From: Pachypanchax playfairii
Taxonomy: Eukaryota > Chordata > Actinopteri > Cyprinodontiformes > Aplocheilidae
NCBI GenBank assembly: GCA_006937955.1
Contig: SSNP01000040.1
Coordinates: forward strand, 1,009,622 to 1,073,621
DNA length: 64,000 nt
Direction: 5' to 3'
Part shown: one piece after another, positions 27,101 to 40,100 of the stretch
Layout: each line of letters begins with the position of its first letter
How positions within the stretch are numbered: position 1 is the first letter of the stretch
Program-made: the position numbers and the translations under genes
Notes under the pieces: model-generated
The model's database searches: none
Told to the model about the DNA's origin: nothing
The model's input: the letters and a program-made list of their open reading frames with translations, nothing else

Positions 27101-30100
27101 TGAGATAAAACATCTGGCCCGTCTCAGCTAAATATGTGTCCCATGTGAGTGCGTGCGCAGCGTGTGTCTGTGTGTTTGCTCTCAGTGAGTGTGTAGTCCA
27201 GACGTGATGAGTGCATCGTTTCTGTCCTCCCCACTCTGTCGCTGATATCTGGCAGTGTGAGTTCTCAGTCAAGGATTCAGTGAAACTGGATGGATTTGTC
27301 CCTCTGTCCCAATCTGGAGTCCATCTAACTGTAGGAAGATAAGGACAGCATGTGCACATGAAGGAACCAAGTGATCTTTCTGCATCTCCTCCATTCAAAT
27401 ATAAAATACAGAGTGTGAATGAAATCCCTTTATTGATCCTCTTCTTCGTCGTCTGTCATCTGCTATAAAGTCTCCTTCTGGAACTAACTTCCACCATCTA
27501 AACGTAATGCATGACTTTTATAGTCCATGTTTGTTTCATCAACAGGGTGTTAAACTATTTACAAACCTATAAAAATTACAAGTTTCAATTTAGGGCAAAG
27601 ACATTTTTTTTAAACTCATCACACGCCCGTGTAAATGAATCTATAAACAGACCACTGTTTGGGGAGTAATGCTTTATAATTATGCATGACATCATGAGCT
27701 CCACACCAGGAGGAAAAAAGTCTCTTTGAACTGTCAGAACTTCTCAGGTCCTCCTCACTATTTCTTTACAGTTTTATAAGTTGCACATGAGAAAGAATAG
27801 TTATCATAACTCATCTAAAACCACAGCCAGTCTGCTTCAAAGCAGACCTCAGTGTAACAAACATTGGTGACAATTTCTCTTTTTGTGAGCTGACAGAGTC
27901 ATAAAAACTAAACTGTCTAATACAATCAACAGATTTTACACTCGCTGGGCGTGTAGCAGAGTCAGGGAAGAAAACAAACATCTACTGAGTCAGAAATCGA
28001 AACACCTTCAATACATCAGTTCTTGTTGGGTGTTTCGCGTGTGTAATGGGTTCTATCAAAATAAAAATTCCTCAGCAGAACAACCAGAAACAGAGTAATG
28101 AGCGTCTGAGTCTGGGTGACGTGTGCAACTCACAGCCTGCGATTAATCCTACGGCAAAAATACTGAAACTGCTGAAACTCTTGTTTTGATTGAAACTGAC
28201 AGAACACAGCTCACAGCAGTTCGCTGCATGTAGAGCAGCTGAACCCTGTCCGCCACTGAAGCATCATGTGATCAACCAGGTGTGTTCGTCTATTAAAACA
28301 CTGGAGCAGGGTTTAGTACAACTACGTCTGTCTGGAATCAGGAATAATAACAAAACAACTTTGGACCAAAGTTTCTGCTGTCAGGTGCAACAAGAGGGAA
28401 GAAGCTGCTCTATTGGGTGGACGATCAAGTGTTTGTAATTCATCTCCCAGCATGCACCCTTCCTTTCATAAGCAGACCTGAGACTGTGTGAGGCCTCCAT
28501 CATAATTACACCTCATTCTGACAGCACTAGTTCAGCGTACGTCTACTTGTACGAGTGCTGACCGCAGACTGCATCCTGACTGAGAGTTAGACATCTCAGC
28601 CAGTCATCCTCTAAACGCTCGTCTTTCCTCTTATTGATTTACTGACACGGTGGAACTAAAAGAGGCACACTGTTCTCTCACTTCATCCAGCTCTAATGCA
28701 ACACAGAAATTTAAGACAAACCTCTGAATGAGTACGCGTCAGGAAATTTTCCATCATAGTCTGGATACAGCGCTGCCACTTAATGAACAATCCCTGCCAT
28801 AATTCGGCTGGAATAGCAGCAACTGTGCACATCTAAATCCTCTCGGCCTCTCAGCCGACTCTTCACCCACAGCCGGCTGGGAGAGGGTCAGACGGAGCAA
28901 AGAGAGACAAGAGACACACTCATCTAATTCTGCTTATATATTTTGTTTTGGTCACGTTTCGAAAAGATTTCATGACCTGAAATGAACACTGTGGTTTTGG
29001 CTCGTCCAGACAGAGAAACATCATGCTCACGTTGCTGATTGCTTCCGTCTGTTCTTTGTCCTTTTTGCTGTAACATGAACAGGCATTTTCGTATTGCAGT
29101 TAAATCTGTCAGAGTATTTCTTCTACGAGTGGCTTGAAACAACAACAATCCAGTTTCTCTGCAAGAGTCAGCTGGTGGTAACAACAGAGGAAGAAAGACT
29201 TCCTGCGTTCTGCCTTCTCTGCCTGGCAGACCTTCCAGCAGCTTTGCCACACTTTCACCAGCGCAGCCAGTCTCATTTTACACACTCATCTCTTGCTCCA
29301 TCTAAGAGCGAGGGAATAAATTACCCACCCGTCTGAGAGAGGCCAGAGGGAAGACAAGGGGCGAGAGCTGAGCTCAGACTTTTAGAACAAATTGTAACCC
29401 TCCACTTTGTCTTGGGCTTGAGGACCCATCTGGCTGCAGATTTACTGACTCTGCTTCAATAGAAATCTGTTTACTCAAGTAGCTAGGTTTACACAGGCAA
29501 CGTGAAGGGTTCATATAAAACGCATTAGCTGAGAATAATCCTTTGGCTCTTTTATAAATAGGATGTAATGATGTGGGATGTCCAAAGAGGGTAACTGATC
29601 TGTGCAGGTACTGGTTCAGTACCAGACCCTCTGGAGCAGGATTGCTAAATTCTGACATTTCACTGTTGAATCAATAAATTCAATAATAAATAAATATATT
29701 CTAAAAATATCTGTAAATATTTTTATTTGTTTTCTAAGTATATGTTGTTTGCTGAATTTTATCTAAATATTTTTAGGGTTTTTAGTATTCGCTTCCGCAA
29801 ATCTTGCCAAGAGCTCTAAACTTAATTTCAAATCTTGTTTTAACTTGATCACAATCAGCTAAAAATGTTGGAAAATGTTGGAAGGCTTTATTTATACACT
29901 AACTCTTACTGCTATGACTGTATACTTAAACGTTCATTCATTCAAGCTGCAGAATGATTATACTTAAAAATATAAAATATATAAAGAGCTCTGAAGGTTT
30001 TCCAGTGTGATCAGCTGATGATGCTTTTATATGAATGTCCTTTAACAGGAATGAAGAACTCTAAAAACATTAACAACAACGTACTTTTCAAATAAAAATG

Positions 30101-33100
30101 GAGCAAATTTTAACTGACTGCAAAGTATCAAGAGGATTTTCTGCTTCTTAGTATTGGTTAATTGTTTCGTTGTGCAGCAAAGTTTGTAGATACAGAGATA
30201 AATAAATAATATTCTTAGCACCAATTCAACTTCGGATTGTCCTAAATGAACATCTTGAATTTTTTTAGCTCGTTGATCGGATGAGCTAAAAAAAAAAAAA
30301 AGGTTGAGATAATAAATAATAATAAATAATAAAGTCTCTTTGACAAGCACGTGACTGGCTCAATCATACATCCAGCTTGTGATCTGTTTTTATTTTGTTA
30401 GTTAGAAACAGTAAAATGCAGCAGAAATAAACTCAGTCCAGAAACAGAGAGATAGAGGGAGCGTGTCTGTGTCTGTGATGTCATCACATCCGTCTCTGCA
30501 GCCACTTGAGAAGTTTGAGGCATTAAATCATGTTTGATTGAACAAAATCCTTCCTGATGTGAAAACATGTTTAGTTTAGTGTGAGTCAGATGTTTGTGTG
30601 TACTTGATGTGTGTGTTTGTGCTTGAGGGAAGCAGGTGTTTTTAGAGGTGTGCTTGTGTGTGAGTGTGAGAGCTTGTCTGGTGCCAGACTCTGGCTGTGA
30701 ACTCAGCATGAATGACTTGGAGGACCATAAACACCTGAAGAAGCAAAACACACTCCCTCTCTGGACTCTGCTCACAGTCCTGATTGAGGAGGTGGAAGAG
30801 GAGGAGTAGGAGCCATTATGCACCACCTGGCTCTAGCTGTGGCGAAGGTCCAGTGAAAACACGGGTGCTGTTAAGGTTTCCCTGGTGGAGGAGGTGGACT
30901 GGACAGAACATGGACCTGCGTTTAAAGGTTCAGGTCCTGTTGTTAATGAGATCACCCCGCTGGGCCTCTATGGCTCTGAGCCCTTACTCTGACTCACCAG
31001 ACACACCATTACTGACAAAACCTCAAAAACCAAACCTGGACCATGACTTCCTGATCATGGCTCTGGTGATCTCAACACGACACGACTCTCCAAGAGAGCA
31101 CAAAGAAACCCAGAAAAACAAGATGAATAGATCTAACAAACAATCTCTGCACGGTGGAACAGCTGCTATCATGCAACAAGAAGGTCTTCAGTTCGACTCC
31201 CGGCCAGGAGTCTCACAATTCTCACATTCTCCCATACATGCGTCGGTTTTCTTTGGGTTCTCTGGTGTCTTCTCAAAAACCAAAAACAAGTATGTTACGA
31301 ATTCTAAACTGGCCCTGAATTTAAGCTTGAAAAGGGTTGTTTGGTAGTCATGGATGGATGGATGGATGGATGGATGGATGGATGGATGGATGGATGGATG
31401 GATGGATGGATGGATGGATGGATGGATGGATGGATGGATGGATGGATGGATGGATGGATGGAAGGACGGACGGACGGACGGACGGACGGAAACTTGTTTT
31501 ATGTCTCTGTGTTTAACATAAATCAGTAAAAAATATATATTTTTAAGTATAAAATATTGATTAAAAAATATGTTCAAACATCCTGACATTCATTCTTTTT
31601 TATGTCAAAATATCCCAGAAATAGACACAATGTTTCATCAGTTTTTATGGTTGGATAGTAAACTAAAAGACAAGCCCAAAGCTATGACCTCAGAGAACAC
31701 TGAACCCTGTAGGTCATCCAGGAGTGGTTTCTCCAGTCTGGGAAACAGAGACCACACCCAGAGGGGCAGGAGGATTAAAGGGGCCATAAATGTTGCTGTC
31801 ACAACAAAACCGCTGTGATGTGATGGCGTGTTTGTGCTCAAGTATATGTTGGATAGTAGAATGCTTGTAGTTCAGGTTCATAAAATCCCACCCACTGTGC
31901 CACAACACTGGAGCTTCTCTTATGTGGTGTTGTATATGTTTATGAACTTATAACAGAGACAAATGCAGCAGCTGGATCTCCAGGACAACTGCAAGTGAAC
32001 AAAAATCACAGACCGTAATAAAATATGAGAATATTTTCTGGTTGTTTTTATGTTTCTGGTCTATCATGTGCAGACGGGCAGAGACAGCGGTAAGACGGAG
32101 ACATAAAGGGATTTTACAGGAAATTTATGCAACAGAATGATGCAAGACAGTAAAAGTAGAGTTCATTTAGTCCATGTGGTCAATCTAGGACTAAATTAAG
32201 CTTATAATACATTAAAAGTTACTGGTTTTACCATAAAAGAAACATAAACCCCTTTATTAGCATAATTCATGACTTTGTTGTTAACAAAATGGCAGATTAA
32301 ATAATGTTCCATCAAGCCTACAATTACTCAGATGAGATTACATTTTCTCAAATTGCCTTAAATGTTTAATTTTTAATAATTTTATTGTCTGGTCTATAGA
32401 ATAAAGTTATCCTCAAACACATGGTGCATGCAATCTAAATTACAAGTATCAATTATCAAGTATATAAAAAGTTTGTAAAATAAAACGGTCAATGGCCAAT
32501 ATAAAGTTAAATAAAGATAAGCAGGAAAATGAAGTGGATAAAGTTACAGGACGGATGTGTTTGAGATTGTCGGAGGGATTTGGAACTGCAGATTGAAGCG
32601 GAGTCCTTTGAACACATCAGATGTGGAGAAGCAAAAAGGTTCGGGAGACTCCACTCCATCAATGCTGCTATTGTCTCAGCAATGATGAAGAAAATGTCAA
32701 ATATGTCTCATTACCTATAAGAACAGTGGTGCTGTGTTATGTGGTACCTACATCATGCTAATCTATACCTGCCAGCTGAGAGATGGTGATTTGATGAAAG
32801 GCCGGGAGCAGACGGGGTTAATGCAGTTTTAATGACATCAGTCGCTGAGTGGATCAAAGATGAGAGAAAGTAGGCAGATCCCACACCTTCACATGTAAAG
32901 AGGATTATAAAAAGCGATGGGTTATTAGTGAGTTGTCTTTATTATTCTAAAGATGAAAGCTTCAGGTTACTTATCTTTACCAGTTCAAGACCTGTCNGAG
33001 AAGCGTCTGTTTTATCTTTGCTAGTGACGGTGGGATCTGTCAGGTTGTGAAGTGCCTGTCTGTTTCTGTGTCATTTCTGTTTGGGTGGGCGTGGGGGGGG

Positions 33101-34125
33101 GGCTCCACTTTATTGGGGACAGAAGCCTTGACCTGCATCTGTGTGTGTTTACTTTTATCTTTTGAAAGTTTTCTTGCTCCGCTGACTCGGCCTGCTTTAA
33201 TTCCTCCTGACTGCAGGAAAAGCAGTTTCCAATGTACTCCAAGAGGAGGAAGTTTCAGGAAATAATAAATAAATCAGTAAGCAGCAGAGACATTTCCAGT
33301 CCAGGAGCCAGATACATAAATGTAACTCCGAATCAAGGCAAAGTGTTCATGAAACTTTAAGAAGGCTCAGTGCAAGAACTGTATATTTCTTGAACTTGAC
33401 GCCCAACAACGACGCGGTCAGGCTTTGAAATGGGACAAAATAAACAGGACAGAAACTTCTATAAAGAATTCCTCCCAAATGAATTTGAATGCTTTAGAAA
33501 ATAATCTGAGATTTACTTTTTTTGCAGTAATAATATTGGGAGAAAAAACAAAGTTTGACAAAGATGTGAGTGTAACTTTTTGGACTCCGGTATCATTTTA
33601 CCAGCCGTGTCTCTCTGTATGTTGATGACGAGGGAGATTCAAAATCAGTGGTGTTGATTTAACTTCAGTCTTTTTTTAAGAAGAAGATGGATCAATAAAG
33701 GACAAAATGAGATAAACACACCTTTCTGATTAATGTTTGCAGTTCTGTTGTGTGTTAATTAATAATGATCTTTGTCTTTCAGCTATGAGCTGAACGAGCT
33801 GTACGCTCGATGTCTAATCTCATTTAAGACCCCAGATTAACCTCCAGTGTTTCTAATTCAGATTCAGCACAGGTCACTTCTATAACTATGAATATAAGCT
33901 GCAGTGATTTTTTCTTTATCCGTCTTCAACCTGCCATATATGCAAGTTATGCAGAGTCATAACCCTTATTTACATAATGCAGCAAAAAAAGGAAAGTTTT
34001 GGGGGGAATTACCTGGAACAAGAAAGAATAACATAAGCTGTGTAACACCTGCTAATGAAAATGCATGTGAGTCTGGGAAGGAGGCTGATTGGGAATGTGT
34101 TTAAGTTTTTATATATTATTATAAT

Positions 34126-34182
<57 letters not shown>

Positions 34183-37100
34183 TCAGCCCTGCCCTGACCT
34201 CAGGGTGGAGTCCCTCCACTCACAGCTACTAAAGCAACTAATCACAGTGAACAGCTGCATCCCTCACTGTACAAATCCTCGACGCCTCGCTCTCCCTCCC
34301 ACATGCTAACTCTGCCAAACACATACTGTATACAGGCATCCACGCTCCGCCACTCTTCCTTTGCTAATGGCAAGCTGCAGCCGACTGATGTTTGAAGCGC
34401 AGGGTTTAGTGTGTAGGCCGGAGATAAGCCGTGCTGAGCTGTGAAAACACAGATTACATTTCTCTGGCTTATTACAGACAACGTGCTTGTGCCTCCCAGC
34501 CACACCGTAATTGTGACCCAAAAACCGCAGCCTCCACTTGCAGGCGAGATACGATTGGATGCCGACCCCGCCCCCCCCCCAGCAGTGCTTTGACAGCCGT
34601 GGTAATTCAAGTCTACATTCCCCCATACGTTTTCTGCACGGTGGCCTCCTCCGACGATAAGCCGCAGCTGCATTTCTTTCAAGTACCTTCCTGAATAAAT
34701 CAACTCTGGGCCAACAAATCATCTGCTGTCATTCTAGTGTCATATTCATATCTTTTAAAGAGCTGTCAAAATTACCAAATAGAACAAAAACCTCCAAAAT
34801 ACTTGTTAATCTACAGACATGACTGCTGAGTGAGCGATAGCCCCTGAGAGCTTTGCTGCATGTCTGTGTCATCTCTCTGAGTGTTTTTAGAGCCAACTTT
34901 AATACAATAATGTTGCTTTTAAGGAATAAATTTGATATTCTCATTATAAAATTACCTCTAAATGAGGTATAATTTTGATATTTGCGCTTAATGTAGCATA
35001 AGTTGAGATATCCCAACAGAAAATGAGCTTTTACTTTCTAAGACTGCCAAAGCCTAGCAGGCATACACTATATCCCTGTTTCTGGCAGGCTATTAAAGTG
35101 TCTCCATCTGCAAATACTTAACCCCCCCCCCCTAGCTAAATCAATGATAAAGAGCATTGTGTTCCAAGTCCAGAAGTAAGACAATCCCCAAACCTCATAG
35201 AAAACAATTAAAGCCCAGTAATTACACCACTGGCCTGACATTCCAGCCAAGTCCTGAGGTTTGGGGTGAGGAGGAAAGAAAGCAAATGTGAAAGTTGTCT
35301 GTCTCATGGAGTATTGTCTTACTCTTTTCACAATCTGATGGAGCTAAATTTGTTTATCTGTAAGTGTGTGATGTAATGTTTTCATGTCGGAGCTGTAACT
35401 CTGCATGTGACAGGCCAGAACTCCGTGACTGTGGCGTGATCTCTCGCCATTAAGATCACCGATCTGTCTCTGTGCATGTGGAAGATAAATGACCTAAACC
35501 CTCAAACGTTTCATGTATGAACGATGATATCCTCGGTCAGGGTTTATTTAAAATTTAACTTTAAGCCTGAAAAAAAATCCCGATCTTTGTTTGTAATACA
35601 TTTTTTAATGTATACTTTTCAAACAGGTTTTCACATGTCTGCTCAGGTGGACGACTCGTGGTTTGACTATGAAACACGTATTTAACAAAGACATGTAGAT
35701 TATTATTTTAATATGACATTATATTTTTCGTATTGTTATAATACACATACAGTACCAATGGCTGTTTGTCTGTGGAGTGAATAGAGTCGAATGTGATGTC
35801 TTATGTGCAAATAAACCAAAAAAAAAAACATAGTGTCCACTACACATAAAAGGGTTAAGCACAGATATGTTATCTTTACCACAGACTGGACTTGTTGAAT
35901 TACACATGTTGACTGGCAGGTAGAGGAGTAAGAAGCATGCATCCCGGGAGAAAACAACTCTCTCATCTCATCTTTAAAATGTCCTATCAATGAACGGCTC
36001 ACAGCCAATAACACGCTGCTGAGGGCACTGGAGCTAAATGCAGTAAAACGAAGGGATCATGCAGATTTTCCACAGTCTGTGAGATGAAGAGAACCATATG
36101 ATGGGAGAAAAGGTATATTACTGCTCGGCAGGATGTAAACATGCTCAGAGACATTCGAGGCTCTTTTTAAAGTCTGACTTACATAATTGATTTGGAACAG
36201 GTGAGACTACCGAGATGCTTTCAATCAGAATTAAATTCAAATCAATGTGTAGAGACCTGCAGACTCAGCTACGCAGACAGATATCTGAAGCCTGGATTTG
36301 AAACTTGCACCCACTGAACTATGAGTGCAGCTTTAACTTCACTTGGCAACACTATGGTAACAAATTTGGACACTATTCGGTCTCCAGCTTTACTCGTATG
36401 GCAACAAGCTTTTATTTCTCCTTAAAGCAGAGAATGACGCAGACAGGCGTGGGGTATCAGGTTCTGTGCTGGCATGAGGTTCCGCTCACGTGGCAGGAAC
36501 AGAACAAAGTACTGGTGGCCCTGGATTGGCGTCCACGGTGCAGAAGAGTAAAAGCCCCATGAATGGGACCTGTCACTCCCACTCAGCTGCGTCTGTGATC
36601 TGAGCTACCCGAAATGACACTCAGATAAGTGGATAATCCCAGCATCCCCCGCTGGCTCCACAGCCTCCCCCCCACTGCCATGACAACCGGAGGGGAATCT
36701 CCTCCGGCAACAACTTAATTGGATAATTTCCTCCCTGTTTCACTTTTGTGTACTTCTCCTTTTGTTAAGTAAAGTCTGCGCTGTCTGACTGTGAATGTGG
36801 TTTTTAACTTTGACAGTGGGGAGGGGGTTTAATTCCAGCAGGATTTCTCAGACAGTTTTGCGGCACGCAAGTTCAAGCAGGCAGGAAAAAAAAAAAAAAA
36901 AAGTGTAGCTGTTTCCACAGAAACCACAGAGCAGTGGGACGTTTCACCTGAGAGTCAGAGAAACACACCGCCTCTGTTTTCAGCACCACAAAAAAGTGAC
37001 CACTTTAACCACTGTAAACATTTATTGTCCTTTGTGTTTCACAGTCTGACAATTTATGTTACGCCCCTTCAAGACCCGGGTCACAACATAAACAGGTGCC

Positions 37101-40100
37101 CCACCCTCCTACACAGACTGTAGAGACCTGCAGACGAGTGCCAGGGAAAGTCATTATACTTTGTGTGTGTATTAAAACAGCAGTACTAGCATGGCAGAAC
37201 CATCAAACTAAAAACCACAAAGAAGAAAACAAAGCCCTATGTGGTACATTTACTTTTAGAATGAAGACATTACAGCTGATTAATGAAGTCATGGTATCTG
37301 ACTCACCCTGTAGAGGTTAAAGGCTCTTCTTTCATAACTTCATTTGGGAGACAGATGCCGCCTTATATAAGCTTAATGGAAATCACTCCTGTTCAAAAGT
37401 CTAACTCATGCAAGCACGCTGGAAAACACAGACGGCATGCAGGTTAAGAGACAGCAATGAAAAATAGAGTAACAAAGATAGAAATGGTGATGTAGAAGAA
37501 AGGAAGCAGCTGGAGAAGAGGTGACATAATCCCAGAGATTCTCTAAACCCTTTCTCAGTCATCGACTGCCATGTTGGTTCCATCTGAAAGTCCTGTTGTT
37601 GGTTTCTGCCAGATGTTTTTTAGTCACTGTGTGTTTGTGTGTGTAAACCATCCTTATGTCTCCACTTACCTTCCTCACAAGCAGCACCGCTGAATCCTGG
37701 ACAGCATTTCCACTCTATGGAGGTCACAGTGCGGTACACCACTTTGTATGAAGGTCTCACCACTGTCTTATAGCTGGAAAACAAAATCAGATGCAGAAAA
37801 CACGCAACCGTGCAAGGAAAGCAAATAAACACTTGTGTTTCTGGCCTGTGTATCCGAACCAGCTGTCAAATTTCTATGTCTTTATTTAGATGTTTCTAAC
37901 CTGAGAAAGTTGGATAAACACATACGATTTCTTTTATGCTCAGAAAACATGAAGAGCAGATCTGCTGCACAGATGAACTAGAATTTGAAAATACGTTTGC
38001 ATAAAGATTTTAGACTGAAATCAGTACAAAAATAAACACTTTTGTTAAACTTGACACTTTGTCTGAGCAGCAGCCTCTGAAACTGAGATATATTGAATAT
38101 ACGGATGTGGAACATTCAAAACACATCCATCTTTTAAATAATATGATTAATATCATTCATGCTAAAGAACAACAAAGGTAAAATTCAATGTGTTGGTTTT
38201 ACATAATTAGACTATTATTTTTATGAAGCATGTTTCAAATCAGCTTTTTTAAAAGAAATGATTTTAAATTTGCAGAGTTTCCAAAGCAGATAGTTTAAGG
38301 TGGATTCTTCTCGTTAAAGAGTTCATATTGATCCTTTGACCTCTCACCTGCCTCCTGAACATCCCTGTGGCCAGCGGCACGTCTGGTAGACCCGATGGAG
38401 GATGGTCCCGTTCTGCACTTGGCACGTCACAGTCTTAGTTACTGTATGAGGACACCAGTTCCTGAACGCAGGGACAAGTAAACATCAATCAGAGCTGGAC
38501 AGTTCAGAATCAAATCAGCTGCAGAATCATCTAAATTGATTGTTTTACAGATAAATAAGAATGTGAAAGACATTCAGTCGCTTTTAGAATGCTTTTTGTT
38601 TTGAGACTTCCTCGTGGTATTTACATGATTTTAATTAGCCACTAGATTTACGATGGTTGTGTTCGCACTGCGGCTTGTCCTCTATCTGTACACATCCGTT
38701 CAGTTCTCAGAGGAGCTTGAGTTGTTTGGGAGGGAGCAAAAAGGATTCTAAGGTCTCATTCAAAGATGAAGTCTTTTCAGCGTGGGTTACTGCTGGGTCA
38801 CGAGTTCACTCCCTTTACAGAGAGGCATCGTTAGACATTATCAGGACTCACCGAGGCTGTTAAAAACCTTCACTGTGAGAGGAAAAAAAACACTGATGGT
38901 GAGGACGGGATGACAGAACAATCACTTCTTTAACTCTCATAAAAAGTCTATAAAAATACAAAGATTTGTAAAATGTGATACATTTATGAGAAATCTGAGA
39001 GCTAATTGGTTTAATCCCTACACTGAAGAGCAGATGCCTCTTTGTGACGACACAGGAGAGACGTTTTTGAGAATAACAGAAGCTGCCGATCTGCAACCTG
39101 TTATTCTTTTATCGACGTTAAACTATACAAATATGGTTATTGCCTTCATCAGAATGTTAGAAAAATAAGGAAACAATTACTCCGCTCTGTTTTCACACAG
39201 TCCCTGAATTTATAGACGGGAGCTGCAGAAACCACAGAGCAGACTGCTTTGCCCAGAGCTCCAAATCCACTTCATGTGTTCTGCTGCCAGCGTGTTTGTG
39301 AGAGTAGTGGGCTCTTCCCGCCAAAGTCTGTTTGTCAATATGCAAGACCATATGTTTGTATACATCACAGACCGTTTACACTAAAGAAAACCACCAAAGT
39401 CAGAGGATGTGAAGCAGCCATGAACCAGCTCCCTTAACAATCCCCACATGTGGTGGTGACCACACACACAGACCCGAACCAGCCAGCGGATTCATGTTGC
39501 AGATTATTAAAGCTTTTTAACATGACAAGTATAAGATTGTACCAATGATTAAAGGATTTAGACTTTTTCAGTTCAAACAGGAGTCGTTTAAACCACAAGT
39601 TTTTACTGCTTACTGGTGAAAATGTTCTTTTAGGTCAACTCTTATGATTATTGTGTTCTAGTTAACTAAGAATTGATACCAACATTTTCCAGGTTAAACT
39701 ACAGACGACAACACGAGTGTAAATCTACATTTCTTAAACATTTGAAATGAAGGACGATGGATAAACTTTACAAAACTACAAAACAAGTCATTTAAATTCC
39801 TTTATTTTTTACTTATGATGCAACAAATAAACTTTTGTCTACTGACCAAAAGCTGTCAGACATCTTCCATTTCTTGATAAATAGTTCTTAAAGTTTTCAG
39901 AAGGATTTTGACAGTTTTTCTGTCTTTTTTGCTCATTTTCAGATGAACACTTGTTAAGCAACTTGTCAAGCAACTCAACCCCGGTCTCTGAGTCATTAAA
40001 GCATAAAAAACTCCAAAAACTTGATGTGTTGATGCATAGAACTGATTTTAATTTGGATTTTTGAGCATGTTGTTACCAGCAGTCTGCCACAAAGACACAA

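Larger units (their letters stand above)
12757..37669 (-). other. emid1 intron 3, 24.9 kb
   Basis: This is a single intron between the EMI-domain exon 3 and linker exon 4; phase is conserved (1) across it. Both strands were read for splice-bounded exons. The open frames present (for example 26943-27398 minus, 30784-31347 plus, 34242-34703 minus) show no recognisable domain, splice logic or protein-like conservation. The intron holds microsatellites, SINE fragments and other interspersed repeats listed separately, and one ambiguous base at 32997. First introns and early introns of matrix genes often hold enhancers, but none can be named from sequence alone. Confidence 0.8.

Noticed and set aside
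26943..27398. 151-codon minus-strand frame
   Set aside because: Random composition, no recognisable motif, no supporting splice or start context. It lies in a stop-poor stretch of the long intron.
30784..31347. 187-codon open frame on the plus strand inside emid1 intron 3
   Set aside because: Its 3' part overlaps a SINE fragment. The translation shows no domain and has the low-complexity, mixed look of chance, and no splice partners are seen.
31188..31589. Frame with Ser-Ile-His-Pro repeats, and its plus-strand Trp-Met-Asp-Gly partner
   Set aside because: Both are translations of the (ATGG)n microsatellite.
34242..34703. Two overlapping long minus-strand frames
   Set aside because: Two different frames are open over the same GC-richer bases, which points to base composition and not to coding.
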